From: Streptomyces fulvoviolaceus
GTDB lineage: Bacteria > Actinomycetota > Actinomycetes > Streptomycetales > Streptomycetaceae
DNA length: 12,408 nt
Direction of reading: 5' to 3'
NCBI RefSeq assembly: GCF_000718165.1
Contig: NZ_JOEY01000111.1
Span: 1-12,408 of the forward strand
Shown here: in pieces, positions 5,280 to 12,199 of the stretch
Numbering within the stretch: position 1 is the stretch's first letter
How the letters are laid out: each line of letters starts with the position of its first letter
Notes under the pieces: generated by a model
The model's input: only the letters and a program-made list of their open reading frames with translations
Database searches by the model: none
Told to the model about the DNA's origin: nothing
Made by a program: the position numbers and the translations under genes

Positions 5280-6926
5280 TTACGTCGTCAGGTCACGCCG
5301 ACGCAGACCGGCCAGCCCCGCGGCGACCAGCGCCACCGCGAGCCCGGTCAGCAGCAGCACCGGTCCCCAACTCATCTCCCCGCCCGGCAGCTTCGGCAGA
5401 TGGCCGAACGGTGACAGGTCCAGTACCGACTGTGGAGCATCCAGGGCCGGACCCACCCAGCCGATCAGCAGGACCGCGCCCGCGACGCCCCACGCGGCAG
5501 GCGCCGCCCGCGGCAGCAGACCGTACAGCGCGACCGCCAGTCCGCCGATCACCCAGACGGCCGGGAGCTGCACCAGGGCCGCCCCCAGGATGGGCCCCGC
5601 CTCCTCGCCGTAGCCGACGACGAAGCCGAGGCCGGCCAGGAGCATGATCAGGGCGGAGCCGCCGAAGGCCACAGCCAGATGACCACCGGCCCAGCGCAGG
5701 CGTCCCACCGCGTGCGCCAGCACCGGCTCCGCGCGGCCCGAGGTCTCCTCGCCGTTCAGGCGCAGGACCGAGCCGACGACGTACAGCGCGGCGATCAGGC
5801 CCATCATCCCGACCATCGAGGCCAGGAACGCGTCCGTGATCCCGCTCTGGCCGCCCATCCGCTGGAAGACCTCGCGGGCCTTCTCGTTGTCGCCGACCAG
5901 GTCGGCCACGCCGTCCGTCAGGCCGCCGTAGACGACGCCGACGAGGAAGAAGGCGACGCTCCAGCCGTACACGCTGCCCCGCTGCAGCCGCCAGGCCAGC
6001 GCGCCCGCGCTGCCCAGGCGACCGATCGTCGGTCCCATGGGGGTACCTCCCACGCCCTTAAGGCAGTGGGGGAGGGTGGGCAGGAAGCTCATGCCCACGT
6101 CCCGGCGGCCCGCCAACTCGTAGGCCACGGCGGCCTGGACCAGCGTCGCCGCCGCGAACAGCAGGAGCACCCACCAGCGTTCGGCCGCGTACGGGCGCAG
6201 GTTCTCCAGCCAGCCCAGCGGGGACAGCCACGTCAGGACCGAACTGCCTCCCCCAGTGCCAAACGCCTGGGAGGTGCCCCCATCCGTCGCCGAGTCGCCC
6301 GCCGCGCGCAGCACGAAGGCCGCCCCCAGGACCGCTGCCGTCAGGCCGCGGGCCAGGCGTGCGCTCTCCGTCAGCTGCGCGACGATCGCCGCCATCGTGG
6401 CGAAGACCATGCCGACCGCCGCGACTCCGAGGCCCAGGGCGAGCGCGCCGACGGCTCCCTGGCCCGCCAGGCCCACGGTCACCAGCAGCGCCAGTACGGT
6501 GTTGGCGACCCCCGCCGCCAGCAGCGCCGCCGTCAACGAGGCCCGGCGGCCCACCATTCCGGACGCCACCAGCTCCTGCCGGCCGCTCTCCTCCTCGTCC
6601 CGGGTGTGCCGTACGACGATCAGCAGGCTCATCACCGCCGCGAGCAACCCCGCGTAGACGCCGACGCGCCAGGCCGTCAGCGCGCCCAGCGAGGTGTCGA
6701 AGACCGGGCCGATCAGGGCGCGGAAGGAGGCGTTGGTGGATACCTGGTGGATCAGGTCGGCGCGTTCTTCCGGGGTGCCGTACAGCGACTTGAGGCTGTT
6801 CGGCATCGAAAGGACCATCAGCGCGTTCACGCCGATCCAGAGGGCGATCATCAGCCGGTCCCGGCGCAGCGCGAAGCGCAACAGGATGCCGGTTCCGGTG
6901 AGTTGGGGTGCCGCGAGGGTGCTCAT
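5280..6926 (-). CDS. ABC transporter permease (polyketide-antibiotic exporter type)
   Basis: The 548-aa protein is very hydrophobic, with about 12 predicted membrane helices in two similar halves. It begins [20 protein letters not shown] and ends RRRDLTT, typical of the COG3559-like exporters encoded with a COG1131 ATPase. Its ATG at 6926 overlaps the ATPase stop (ATGA), so the two are coupled. The open frame extends beyond 6926, but that part is a shadow of the ATPase gene. Two stretches look foreign: residues about 215-227 ([12 protein letters not shown]) and about 284-297 ([12 protein letters not shown]). Each is encoded by a copy of a short palindromic element in opposite orientation, and both fall in loops, so the fold may survive. 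The exported compound is unknown. Confidence 0.92.
   Translation of the reverse strand: MSTLAAPQLTGTGILLRFALRRDRLMIALWIGVNALMVLSMPNSLKSLYGTPEERADLIHQVSTNASFRALIGPVFDTSLGALTAWRVGVYAGLLAAVMSLLIVVRHTRDEEESGRQELVASGMVGRRASLTAALLAAGVANTVLALLVTVGLAGQGAVGALALGLGVAAVGMVFATMAAIVAQLTESARLARGLTAAVLGAAFVLRAAGDSATDGGTSQAFGTGGGSSVLTWLSPLGWLENLRPYAAERWWVLLLFAAATLVQAAVAYELAGRRDVGMSFLPTLPHCLKGVGGTPMGPTIGRLGSAGALAWRLQRGSVYGWSVAFFLVGVVYGGLTDGVADLVGDNEKAREVFQRMGGQSGITDAFLASMVGMMGLIAALYVVGSVLRLNGEETSGRAEPVLAHAVGRLRWAGGHLAVAFGGSALIMLLAGLGFVVGYGEEAGPILGAALVQLPAVWVIGGLAVALYGLLPRAAPAAWGVAGAVLLIGWVGPALDAPQSVLDLSPFGHLPKLPGGEMSWGPVLLLTGLAVALVAAGLAGLRRRDLTT
6037..6075 (+). repeat. Short palindromic element, copy A, inside permease gene
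   Basis: The element runs from ATGGGGGTACCTCCC to GGGGGAGG with a partly self-complementary centre (GCC-CTTAA-GGC). It shares its two end blocks with copy B at 6247-6283 in inverted orientation. It encodes residues about 284-297 of the permease, in the loop between its two halves. It resembles the small hairpin repeats scattered through Streptomyces genomes. Confidence 0.7.
6247..6283 (-). repeat. Short palindromic element, copy B, inside permease gene
   Basis: On the minus strand this reads ATGGGGGCACCTCCC, then AGGCGTTTGGCACT, then GGGGGAGG. The end blocks match copy A except for one base, while the centre differs in sequence and is 2 nt shorter. It encodes residues about 215-227 ([12 protein letters not shown]) of the permease, in a loop after a membrane helix. 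Confidence 0.7.
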
Positions 6927-7819
6927 CGCGCCGCCGCCTCCTCCTGGTAGTGCCGCAGGAACAGCTCCTCCAGGGTGGGCGGCGTCGAGGTCAGGGACCG
7001 TACGCCGGACTCGCTCAACTGCCGTAGGACGGCGTCCAGTTTGTCCGTGTCGACCTGGAGCTTGACCCGATGCCCCTGTACGTCGAGGTCGTGGACGCCG
7101 GGGAGGTGCGCCAACCCGTTGGGCGTGCCCGCGAGTTCGGCCGTCACGCTGGTCCGGGTGAGGTGGCGCAGGTCGGCCAGCGAACCCGACTCCACCGTGC
7201 GACCGCGCCGGATGATGCTCACCCGGTCGCAGAGTTCCTCGACCTCGCTCAGGATGTGCGAGGACAGCAGGATCGTGCGGCCCCGGTCCCGCTCCTCCTC
7301 CACGCAGCGCTGGAAGACCTCCTCCATCAGCGGGTCCAGGCCCGAGGTCGGCTCGTCCAGGATCAGCAGGTCGACGTCGGAGGCGAAGGCGGCGACCAGG
7401 GCGACCTTCTGGCGGTTGCCCTTCGAGTAGGTGCGGCCCTTCTTGGCGGGGTCGAGCTCGAAGCGGTCGATCAGGTCGGCGCGGCGCGCCGCGTCGAGGC
7501 CGCCGCGGAGTCGGCCGTAGAGGTCGATGACCTCGCCGCCGGAGAGGTTGCGCCACAGGGTCACGTCGCCGGGGACGTAGGCGATCCGGCGGTGCACCTC
7601 GACCGCGTCCGCCCACGGGTCGCGGCCGAGCACCTGCGCGGCGCCGGAGTCGGCGCGCAGCAGGCCGAGCAGGACGCGGATGGTGGTGGACTTGCCGGAG
7701 CCGTTGGGGCCGAGGAAGCCGTGGACCTCGCCGGTCTCGACGGTCAGGTCGAGGCCGTCCAGGGCGTGCGTCTTGCCGAACGACTTGTGCAGTCCGGAGA
7801 CGGTGATTGCCTTCGTCAT
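6923..7819 (-). CDS. ABC transporter ATP-binding protein
   Basis: The 298-aa protein is the nucleotide-binding half of the exporter. Walker A is GPNGSGKST (37-45). The signature is YSKGNRQKV (131-139), where SKGNRQ replaces the textbook LSGGQ, usual for this exporter class. Walker B is LLILDEP (151-157), the D-loop is SGLD (159-162), and the switch histidine is H188 in [13 protein letters not shown]. The C-terminal ~85 residues form the accessory domain common to DrrA-like drug-export ATPases. It acts at the inner face of the membrane with the permease encoded immediately downstream. No proper Shine-Dalgarno precedes the ATG (only GAAG at -5), while a -10 box lies 7 nt upstream. Divergent transcription from a GbsR/MarR regulator implies local control. 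Confidence 0.96.
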   Translation of the reverse strand: MTKAITVSGLHKSFGKTHALDGLDLTVETGEVHGFLGPNGSGKSTTIRVLLGLLRADSGAAQVLGRDPWADAVEVHRRIAYVPGDVTLWRNLSGGEVIDLYGRLRGGLDAARRADLIDRFELDPAKKGRTYSKGNRQKVALVAAFASDVDLLILDEPTSGLDPLMEEVFQRCVEEERDRGRTILLSSHILSEVEELCDRVSIIRRGRTVESGSLADLRHLTRTSVTAELAGTPNGLAHLPGVHDLDVQGHRVKLQVDTDKLDAVLRQLSESGVRSLTSTPPTLEELFLRHYQEEAAAR

Positions 7820-7826
7820 GCTTCAG

Positions 7827-7855
7827 AACGTACGCTTCATTCAGAAATTTGTGAA
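7827..7855 (-). promoter_or_regulatory. Promoter of the ABC exporter operon
   Basis: On the minus strand TTCACA (7855-7850, 5/6 match to TTGACA), a 17-nt spacer, and TACGTT (7832-7827, TANNNT) are followed by 7 nt and the ATG at 7819. This is the best promoter match in the window and predicts a leaderless message. Confidence 0.6.
7840..7855. promoter_or_regulatory. Candidate operator of the GbsR/MarR regulator
   Basis: TTCAGAAATTTGTGAA is a 16-bp palindrome with one mismatched position per half (TTCA-x-AAATTT-x-TGAA). It covers the -35 hexamer and part of the spacer of the exporter promoter. A partial direct copy, TTCAGAA, occurs at 7822-7828. Its size, A/T-rich centre and position suit a MarR-superfamily dimer repressing the exporter and possibly itself. 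Confidence 0.55.
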
Positions 7856-7880
7856 GTTAAGGAAGCGTCAAAACCGCCGT

Positions 7881-7886
7881 TAGGAT
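7881..7886 (+). promoter_or_regulatory. -10 box (TAGGAT) of the regulator gene
   Basis: TAGGAT ends 6 nt before the ATG at 7893, giving leaderless geometry. The internal AGGA could alternatively act as a Shine-Dalgarno at 8 nt spacing, so the two readings cannot be separated from sequence. The -35 region (TTAAGG, 7857-7862, 18-nt spacing) is weak. Confidence 0.45.
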
Positions 7887-7892
7887 GGGCGC

Positions 7893-8387
7893 ATGACGGA
7901 AACAGCTGGTGGCGGGCGGGATGCGGAGGCCGTGTCGAAGTTCGTCGAGTCCTTCGCGGCGCAGCTCGTCGAGGCAGGGATGCAGCGCATGCCCGCCCGG
8001 ATCTTCGCCGCACTCCTCTCCTCCGACGAGGGTGCGATGACCTCCGCCGAGCTGGGCGAACAGCTGCAGATCAGTCCGGCCGCGGTGTCGGGCGGGGTGC
8101 GCTACCTGGCGCAGACGCACATGGTCTCGCGGGAGCGGGAGCCCGGCTCGCGCCGGGAGCGCTACGTGGTGCACGGCGACCAGTGGTACGAGGCCCTGAC
8201 CAACCGCGAGGCCGTCCTCAAGCGGTGGGAAGGTGCCCTGCGGGACGGTGTCACGAGCCTGGGGGAGAACACTCCGGCCGGACGCCGCATGGCCGAGACC
8301 CTTGCCTTCTTCGAGTTCATCGAAGGCGAGGTCTCGGCCATGATGGAGCGGTGGCGGGTGCACCGCCAACAGGTGTTCGGGGACTAG
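7893..8387 (+). CDS. GbsR/MarR family transcriptional regulator
   Basis: The 164-aa cytoplasmic DNA-binding protein carries a winged helix-turn-helix at about residues 33-93. MPARIFAALLSSDEGAMTSA is followed by the recognition region LQISPAAVSGGVRYL (58-72), then the wing with EREPGSRRERYVV (81-93). The helical C-terminus probably dimerises and senses a ligand. The Ser-Pro-Ala-Ala-Val-Ser recognition helix and the PGSRRERY wing are typical of regulators divergent from two-gene ABC exporters in streptomycetes. The palindrome at 7840-7855 is its likely site, so an exported drug or metabolite may be the inducer; this is inference. It ends 3 bp from the convergent permease gene. Confidence 0.92.
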   Translation: MTETAGGGRDAEAVSKFVESFAAQLVEAGMQRMPARIFAALLSSDEGAMTSAELGEQLQISPAAVSGGVRYLAQTHMVSREREPGSRRERYVVHGDQWYEALTNREAVLKRWEGALRDGVTSLGENTPAGRRMAETLAFFEFIEGEVSAMMERWRVHRQQVFGD

Positions 8388-8390
8388 GAG

Positions 8391-9899
8391 TTACCGCTCC
8401 TTCGTCTCCTCCAGCACCGTCCGCCCGATCAGCAGGTACCGCTCGGGAGAGCGCTTCTTCAGGTACTGCGCGTAGCCGATGCCGCCGACCGCGATCAGTG
8501 CGACGATCCACGGCGTCGCCTTCAGCACCAGCGAACCGGACTCCGAGCCGGCCGCGACACCCATGTTGGACACCAGGAGCACGACCACCGCGAGCATCGC
8601 GATGCCGCCGAGGAGCGGGGCGGTGAAGGTCCTGAACCAGTGCTTGCTCTCGGGGTGGTGGGAGCGGAAGTACCACAGCACCGCGAAGGAGCACACCGCC
8701 TGCACGACCAGGATGGCCATCGTGCCGAGGATGGCGAGCAGGACGTACGTACCGGTGTACGGGTCCTTGCCGGCGATCCAGAACGCTGCCAGCAGCACGG
8801 CGGTGATCACCGTCTGGACCAGACCCGCGATGTGCGGGGAGCCGTGCCGGGCGTGGGTGCGGCCGATGGTGTTCTTCAGGGACGGGAGGACACCCTCGCG
8901 GCCCAGCGCGTACATGTAGCGGGCGGCGCAGTTGTGGAAGGCCATGCCGCAGGCGAGCGAGCCGGTGATCATCAGCCACTGCATGACGACGACCGCCCAG
9001 TGGCCGACGTACTGCTCGGTGGGGTTGAAGAAGAGGTTCAGCGGGTTCTCGGTGGCGACCTTGACGGCATCGGACTCGCCGGTGCCCGTGATGGCCATCC
9101 AGGAGACGAAGACGTAGAAGACACCGACGCCGAGCACGGAGATCATCGTCGCCTTGGGGATGATCTTCTTCGGGTTGCGGGACTCCTCGCCGTACATCGC
9201 CGTCGACTCGAAGCCGACCCACGACCAGAAGGCGAAGAAGAGGCCGAGTCCGGCGCTGGTGCCCTTGAAGGCGTTGACCGGGTTGACCGGGTCGATGCTG
9301 AAGCCGTCGGGGCCGCCGCCGTGGAAGGCGACCGAGATCGCCATCGCGGCGAGGATCGTCACCTCGGTGGCCAGGAGGACGACGAGCAGCTTCTCGGCGA
9401 CCGAGACGCCGAACCAGGTGCCGGTCGCGTTGATGGCGAGCATCAGGATCGCGAACGCCCACCAGGGGATGTCAAGGCCCGTCTGGTCCTTGAGGGTTTC
9501 CGTCGCGAAGGTCGAGAAGATGCCGATCAGCGCCGGTTCGAACACGACGTACGCGAAGGTGGCGAGGAGGCCGGACGCGAGGCCGATCGAGCGGCCGAGG
9601 CCGTAGGAGATGAAGCCGTAGAAGGCGCCGGTGGACGTGATGTGCTTCGCCATCGACGTGAAGCCGACGGCAAAGATTGCCAGTACGACCATTGCGACGA
9701 GGTAGCTCGCCGGGGCGCCGATGCCGTTGCCGGCGGACACCATGAAGGGCACGTTGCCCGTCATCGCGGTGATCGGCGCGGCGGTCGCGATGGCCATGAA
9801 GACCACGCCGAGCAGGCCGATGGCGTTGGGCTTGAGCCGGTGAACCGTGCCGCCCTCGTCTGTCTTCGCCGCTGGGGCGACTCCCTCGTCCACTGCCAT
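8391..9899 (-). CDS. APC family amino acid/amine permease, probable ethanolamine importer
   Basis: The 502-aa protein has about 12 membrane helices after a short cytoplasmic N-terminus. It shows the APC pattern: TM1 GVVFMAIATAAPITAMTG (31-48) and the TM6/loop region FWSWVGFESTAMYGEESRNP (224-243), followed by KKIIPKA. These transporters take up amino acids or amines by ion coupling. The substrate is not readable from sequence; ethanolamine is inferred from the divergent eutBC genes. ATG at 9899 is preferred because GAGAGGGG lies 8 nt upstream. An in-frame ATG at 9971 would add 24 residues rich in Ser/Arg with no ribosome-binding site. A minus-strand TTGACA (9999-9994) may be its -35 element, but no good -10 follows. 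Confidence 0.9.
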   Translation of the reverse strand: MAVDEGVAPAAKTDEGGTVHRLKPNAIGLLGVVFMAIATAAPITAMTGNVPFMVSAGNGIGAPASYLVAMVVLAIFAVGFTSMAKHITSTGAFYGFISYGLGRSIGLASGLLATFAYVVFEPALIGIFSTFATETLKDQTGLDIPWWAFAILMLAINATGTWFGVSVAEKLLVVLLATEVTILAAMAISVAFHGGGPDGFSIDPVNPVNAFKGTSAGLGLFFAFWSWVGFESTAMYGEESRNPKKIIPKATMISVLGVGVFYVFVSWMAITGTGESDAVKVATENPLNLFFNPTEQYVGHWAVVVMQWLMITGSLACGMAFHNCAARYMYALGREGVLPSLKNTIGRTHARHGSPHIAGLVQTVITAVLLAAFWIAGKDPYTGTYVLLAILGTMAILVVQAVCSFAVLWYFRSHHPESKHWFRTFTAPLLGGIAMLAVVVLLVSNMGVAAGSESGSLVLKATPWIVALIAVGGIGYAQYLKKRSPERYLLIGRTVLEETKER

Positions 9900-9918
9900 C
9901 GGGCTGGCCCCTCTCCTA

Positions 9919-9943
9919 CCGGTCGACTGGTGTGCTGAACCGG
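9919..9943. repeat. Inverted repeat in the permease leader region
   Basis: CCGGT (9919-9923) and ACCGG (9939-9943) are separated by 15 nt, between the proposed permease promoter and its ribosome-binding site. The arms are short, so this may be chance. Confidence 0.25.
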
Positions 9944-9999
9944 AACTCTGTAGGCGCAATGAGTCGCGCAAGGTTCTCGGGACGTTAAATGTTTGTCAA

Positions 10000-10019
10000 C
10001 CAGACCTTTAGAAATCTGG
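10000..10019. promoter_or_regulatory. 20-bp imperfect palindrome between APC permease and eutB, candidate operator
   Basis: The outer arms CCAGA (10000-10004) and TCTGG (10015-10019) are perfect inverted repeats, with a partly symmetric A/T-rich centre (CCTTTAGAAA). It is next to the minus-strand TTGACA (9994-9999) and 17 nt before the proposed eutB -10 box, so one regulator could control both directions. No regulator gene lies beside it in this window. Confidence 0.45.
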
Positions 10020-10036
10020 CGGCAACACGCGGCTCG

Positions 10037-10042
10037 TACGGT
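10037..10042 (+). promoter_or_regulatory. -10 box (TACGGT) of eutB, leaderless geometry
   Basis: TACGGT ends 7 nt before the ATG at 10050, and there is no Shine-Dalgarno sequence before that ATG. No convincing -35 is present at the right distance, which would fit dependence on an activator. Confidence 0.4.
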
Positions 10043-10049
10043 CGCCGCC

Positions 10050-11438
10050 ATGAGCTACACGTCCACCCTCGGCGGTGAGCGCCACCGCTTCGACTCCCTC
10101 GCCCGTCTGCTCGCCGCCGCGAGCCCCGAGCGCTCCGGCGACCGGCTGGCCGGCCTCGCCGCCGGGAGCGCCCAGGAGCGGGTCGCGGCGCGCTGGGCGT
10201 TGGCCGAGGTGCCGCTCGCGGACTTCCTCGCCTCGCCGGTGATCCCGTACGAGACCGACGACGTGACCCGCCTGATCCTCGACACGCACGATGCGGCGGC
10301 CTTCGCGCCGGTGGCCTCTCTGACGGTCGGCGAGCTGCGGGAGTGGCTGCTGTCGGACGCGGCGGACGCGGTGGCGCTGGCTGCCGTGAGCCCCGGGCTG
10401 ACGCCGGAGATGGTGGCCGCGGTGTCCAAGCTCATGGGGAACGCGGATCTGGTCGCCGTGGCGCGCAAGGTGCGGGTGGTGACCGCCTTCCGCTCGACGA
10501 TCGGTCTGCCGGGGCGGATCGCGACGCGGCTGCAGCCCAACCATCCGACGGACGACCCGGCGGGTGTCGCGGCCGCGCTGCTGGACGGCCTGCTGCTCGG
10601 CTCCGGCGACGCCGTCATCGGCATCAACCCGGCGACGGACAGCCCGAAGGCCGTACGGGACCTGCTGGAGCTGCTCGACGGGGTGATCCAGCGGTACGCG
10701 ATCCCCACCCAGTCCTGCGTACTGAGCCATGTCACGACCAGCGTCGACCTGATGGAGCGCGGCGCCCCCGTCGACCTCGTCTTCCAGTCCATCGCCGGCA
10801 CGCAGGCGGCGAACGCGTCCTTCGGTGTGACCCTGGGGCTGCTCGACGAGGCGTATGAAGCGGCGCGTGGGCTGGGCCGGGGCACGGTCGGCGACAACGT
10901 CATGTACTTCGAGACCGGCCAGGGCAGCGCCCTGTCGGCGGACGCGCACCACGGGGTGGACCAGCAGACGGTCGAGGCGCGGGCGTACGCGGTCGCGCGC
11001 CGCTACGACCCGCTGCTGGTGAACACCGTCGTCGGCTTCATCGGCCCGGAGTACCTGTACGACGGCCGTCAGATCCTCCGCGCCGCCCTCGAGGACCACT
11101 TCTGCGGCAAGCTGCTCGGCCTGCCCATGGGCCTGGACATCTGCTACACCAACCACGCCGACGCGGACGACGACGACATCGCCACCATGCTGACGATGCT
11201 CGGCGTCGCGGGCGCGTCCTTCGTGATCTGCACGCCGGGCGGCGACGACATCATGCTCAACTACCAATCGGCCTCGTACCACGACGCGTTGTACCTGCGC
11301 GAGGTGCTGGGGCTGCGCCCGGCGCCGGAGTTCGAGGCGTGGCTGGGCTCGATCGGGTTGCTGGACGAGCGGGGGGCGATCAGGGACGTGGCCGGCGGGC
11401 ATCCGCTGACGGCCATCGGAAGGGAGCTCGCGGCATGA
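10050..11438 (+). CDS. eutB: Ethanolamine ammonia-lyase large subunit
   Basis: The 462-aa TIM-barrel subunit of adenosylcobalamin-dependent ethanolamine ammonia-lyase (EC 4.3.1.7) converts ethanolamine to acetaldehyde and ammonia. Length is close to E. coli EutB (about 453), and the known substrate-site residues line up almost by number: R160 and Q162 in TRLQPNHPTDD, N193 in GINPATDSP, the catalytic glutamate in MYFETGQGSALS (E288), F330 in VVGFIGPEYLYDGRQ, and D363 in GLDICYTNHADADDDD. It should therefore be active. ATG at 10050 is preferred over an in-frame TTG at 9993, whose extra residues are not family-like and would overlap the palindrome. It overlaps eutC by 4 nt. Confidence 0.97.
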   Translation: MSYTSTLGGERHRFDSLARLLAAASPERSGDRLAGLAAGSAQERVAARWALAEVPLADFLASPVIPYETDDVTRLILDTHDAAAFAPVASLTVGELREWLLSDAADAVALAAVSPGLTPEMVAAVSKLMGNADLVAVARKVRVVTAFRSTIGLPGRIATRLQPNHPTDDPAGVAAALLDGLLLGSGDAVIGINPATDSPKAVRDLLELLDGVIQRYAIPTQSCVLSHVTTSVDLMERGAPVDLVFQSIAGTQAANASFGVTLGLLDEAYEAARGLGRGTVGDNVMYFETGQGSALSADAHHGVDQQTVEARAYAVARRYDPLLVNTVVGFIGPEYLYDGRQILRAALEDHFCGKLLGLPMGLDICYTNHADADDDDIATMLTMLGVAGASFVICTPGGDDIMLNYQSASYHDALYLREVLGLRPAPEFEAWLGSIGLLDERGAIRDVAGGHPLTAIGRELAA

Positions 11439-12184
11439 GTCAAGTGGCCCTGAACAACGGGGAGTTGTGGTCATCGCTGCGGCGGCGTACGCAGGCCCGC
11501 ATCGGGCTGGGGCGGTCCGGCTCCGCGCTGCCCACCCGGCATCGGCTGGAGCTCCAGGCCGCGCACGCGGCCGCCCGGGACGCGGTGCACTCGCCGTTCG
11601 ATCCGGACGCGGTCGCGGCGGGGCTGACGGGGATGCCGACGGTACGGGTCCGTAGCGCGGCCCCCGACCGGCTGACGTATCTCCAGCGGCCGGACCTGGG
11701 CCGTCGGCTGGACGCCACCGACCGCGCGCATCTGCCGGTGGGGGAGTGGGACGTGGTCTTCGTCGTCGCGGACGGGCTGTCCAGTCGGGCGGTGCACGAG
11801 CACGCGGCGGCGGTTGTACGGCAGGCCGCGGCGCGTCTCCCGGAGTGGAGCATCGCCCCTGTCGTCCTCGCCGAGCAGGCGCGCGTGGCCCTGGGTGACG
11901 ACATCGCCGCCGCGATGGGGGCCGGGATGGTGGTCGTCCTTGTCGGCGAACGGCCCGGTATGTCAGCGGCGGACTCGCTGGGGGCGTATCTGACGTACCG
12001 GCCGGTGCCGGGGGTGACGACGGATGCCGACAGGAACTGCCTGAGCAACATCCGCCCGCCGCTGGGCCTGACGTATGAGGGGGCGGCGGCGAAGCTGGTG
12101 GCGCTGATGGGGCGGGCGCGGGAGCTGGGGGTCACGGGGGTGGCCTTGAAGGACGAGTCGGACGGGGTGGCTCCGCTGGCGTAG
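11435..12184 (+). CDS. eutC: Ethanolamine ammonia-lyase small subunit
   Basis: The 249-aa small subunit helps bind the cobalamin cofactor in the EutB6C6 enzyme. It opens with LWSSLRRRTQARIGLGRSGS (11-30), and RHRLELQAAHAAARDAV follows at 35-51. The signature GERPGMSAADSLGAYLTY (171-188) and TDADRNCLSNIRPPLGLTYE (196-215) are diagnostic. The E. coli subunit is about 295 aa; the shortfall is at the N-terminus, as in other actinobacterial copies I know of. ATG at 11435 overlaps the eutB stop (ATGA) and has GGAAGGGAG about 8 nt upstream, so expression is coupled for stoichiometric assembly. It ends 16 bp before a large inverted repeat that probably terminates the operon. Confidence 0.96.
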   Translation: MSQVALNNGELWSSLRRRTQARIGLGRSGSALPTRHRLELQAAHAAARDAVHSPFDPDAVAAGLTGMPTVRVRSAAPDRLTYLQRPDLGRRLDATDRAHLPVGEWDVVFVVADGLSSRAVHEHAAAVVRQAAARLPEWSIAPVVLAEQARVALGDDIAAAMGAGMVVVLVGERPGMSAADSLGAYLTYRPVPGVTTDADRNCLSNIRPPLGLTYEGAAAKLVALMGRARELGVTGVALKDESDGVAPLA

Positions 12185-12199
12185 CGGGTTTCGCCCCCG

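Noticed and set aside
6927..7616. Upstream extension of the ABC permease frame
   Set aside because: It is an out-of-frame shadow of the ATPase gene on the same strand. The ATGA overlap at 6923-6926 gives a natural start.
9900..10049. Cobalamin riboswitch upstream of eutB
   Set aside because: The whole gap is 150 bp, no B12-box-like GCCACTG sequence is present, and the proposed transcript has no leader.
7070..11474. Long open frames opposite the ABC, APC permease and eutB genes (for example 7070-8626, 8640-9938 and 10008-11474)
   Set aside because: Third-position G/C bias of the real genes suppresses stops on the other strand; the translations are low-complexity and rich in Arg, Gly, Asp and Val.
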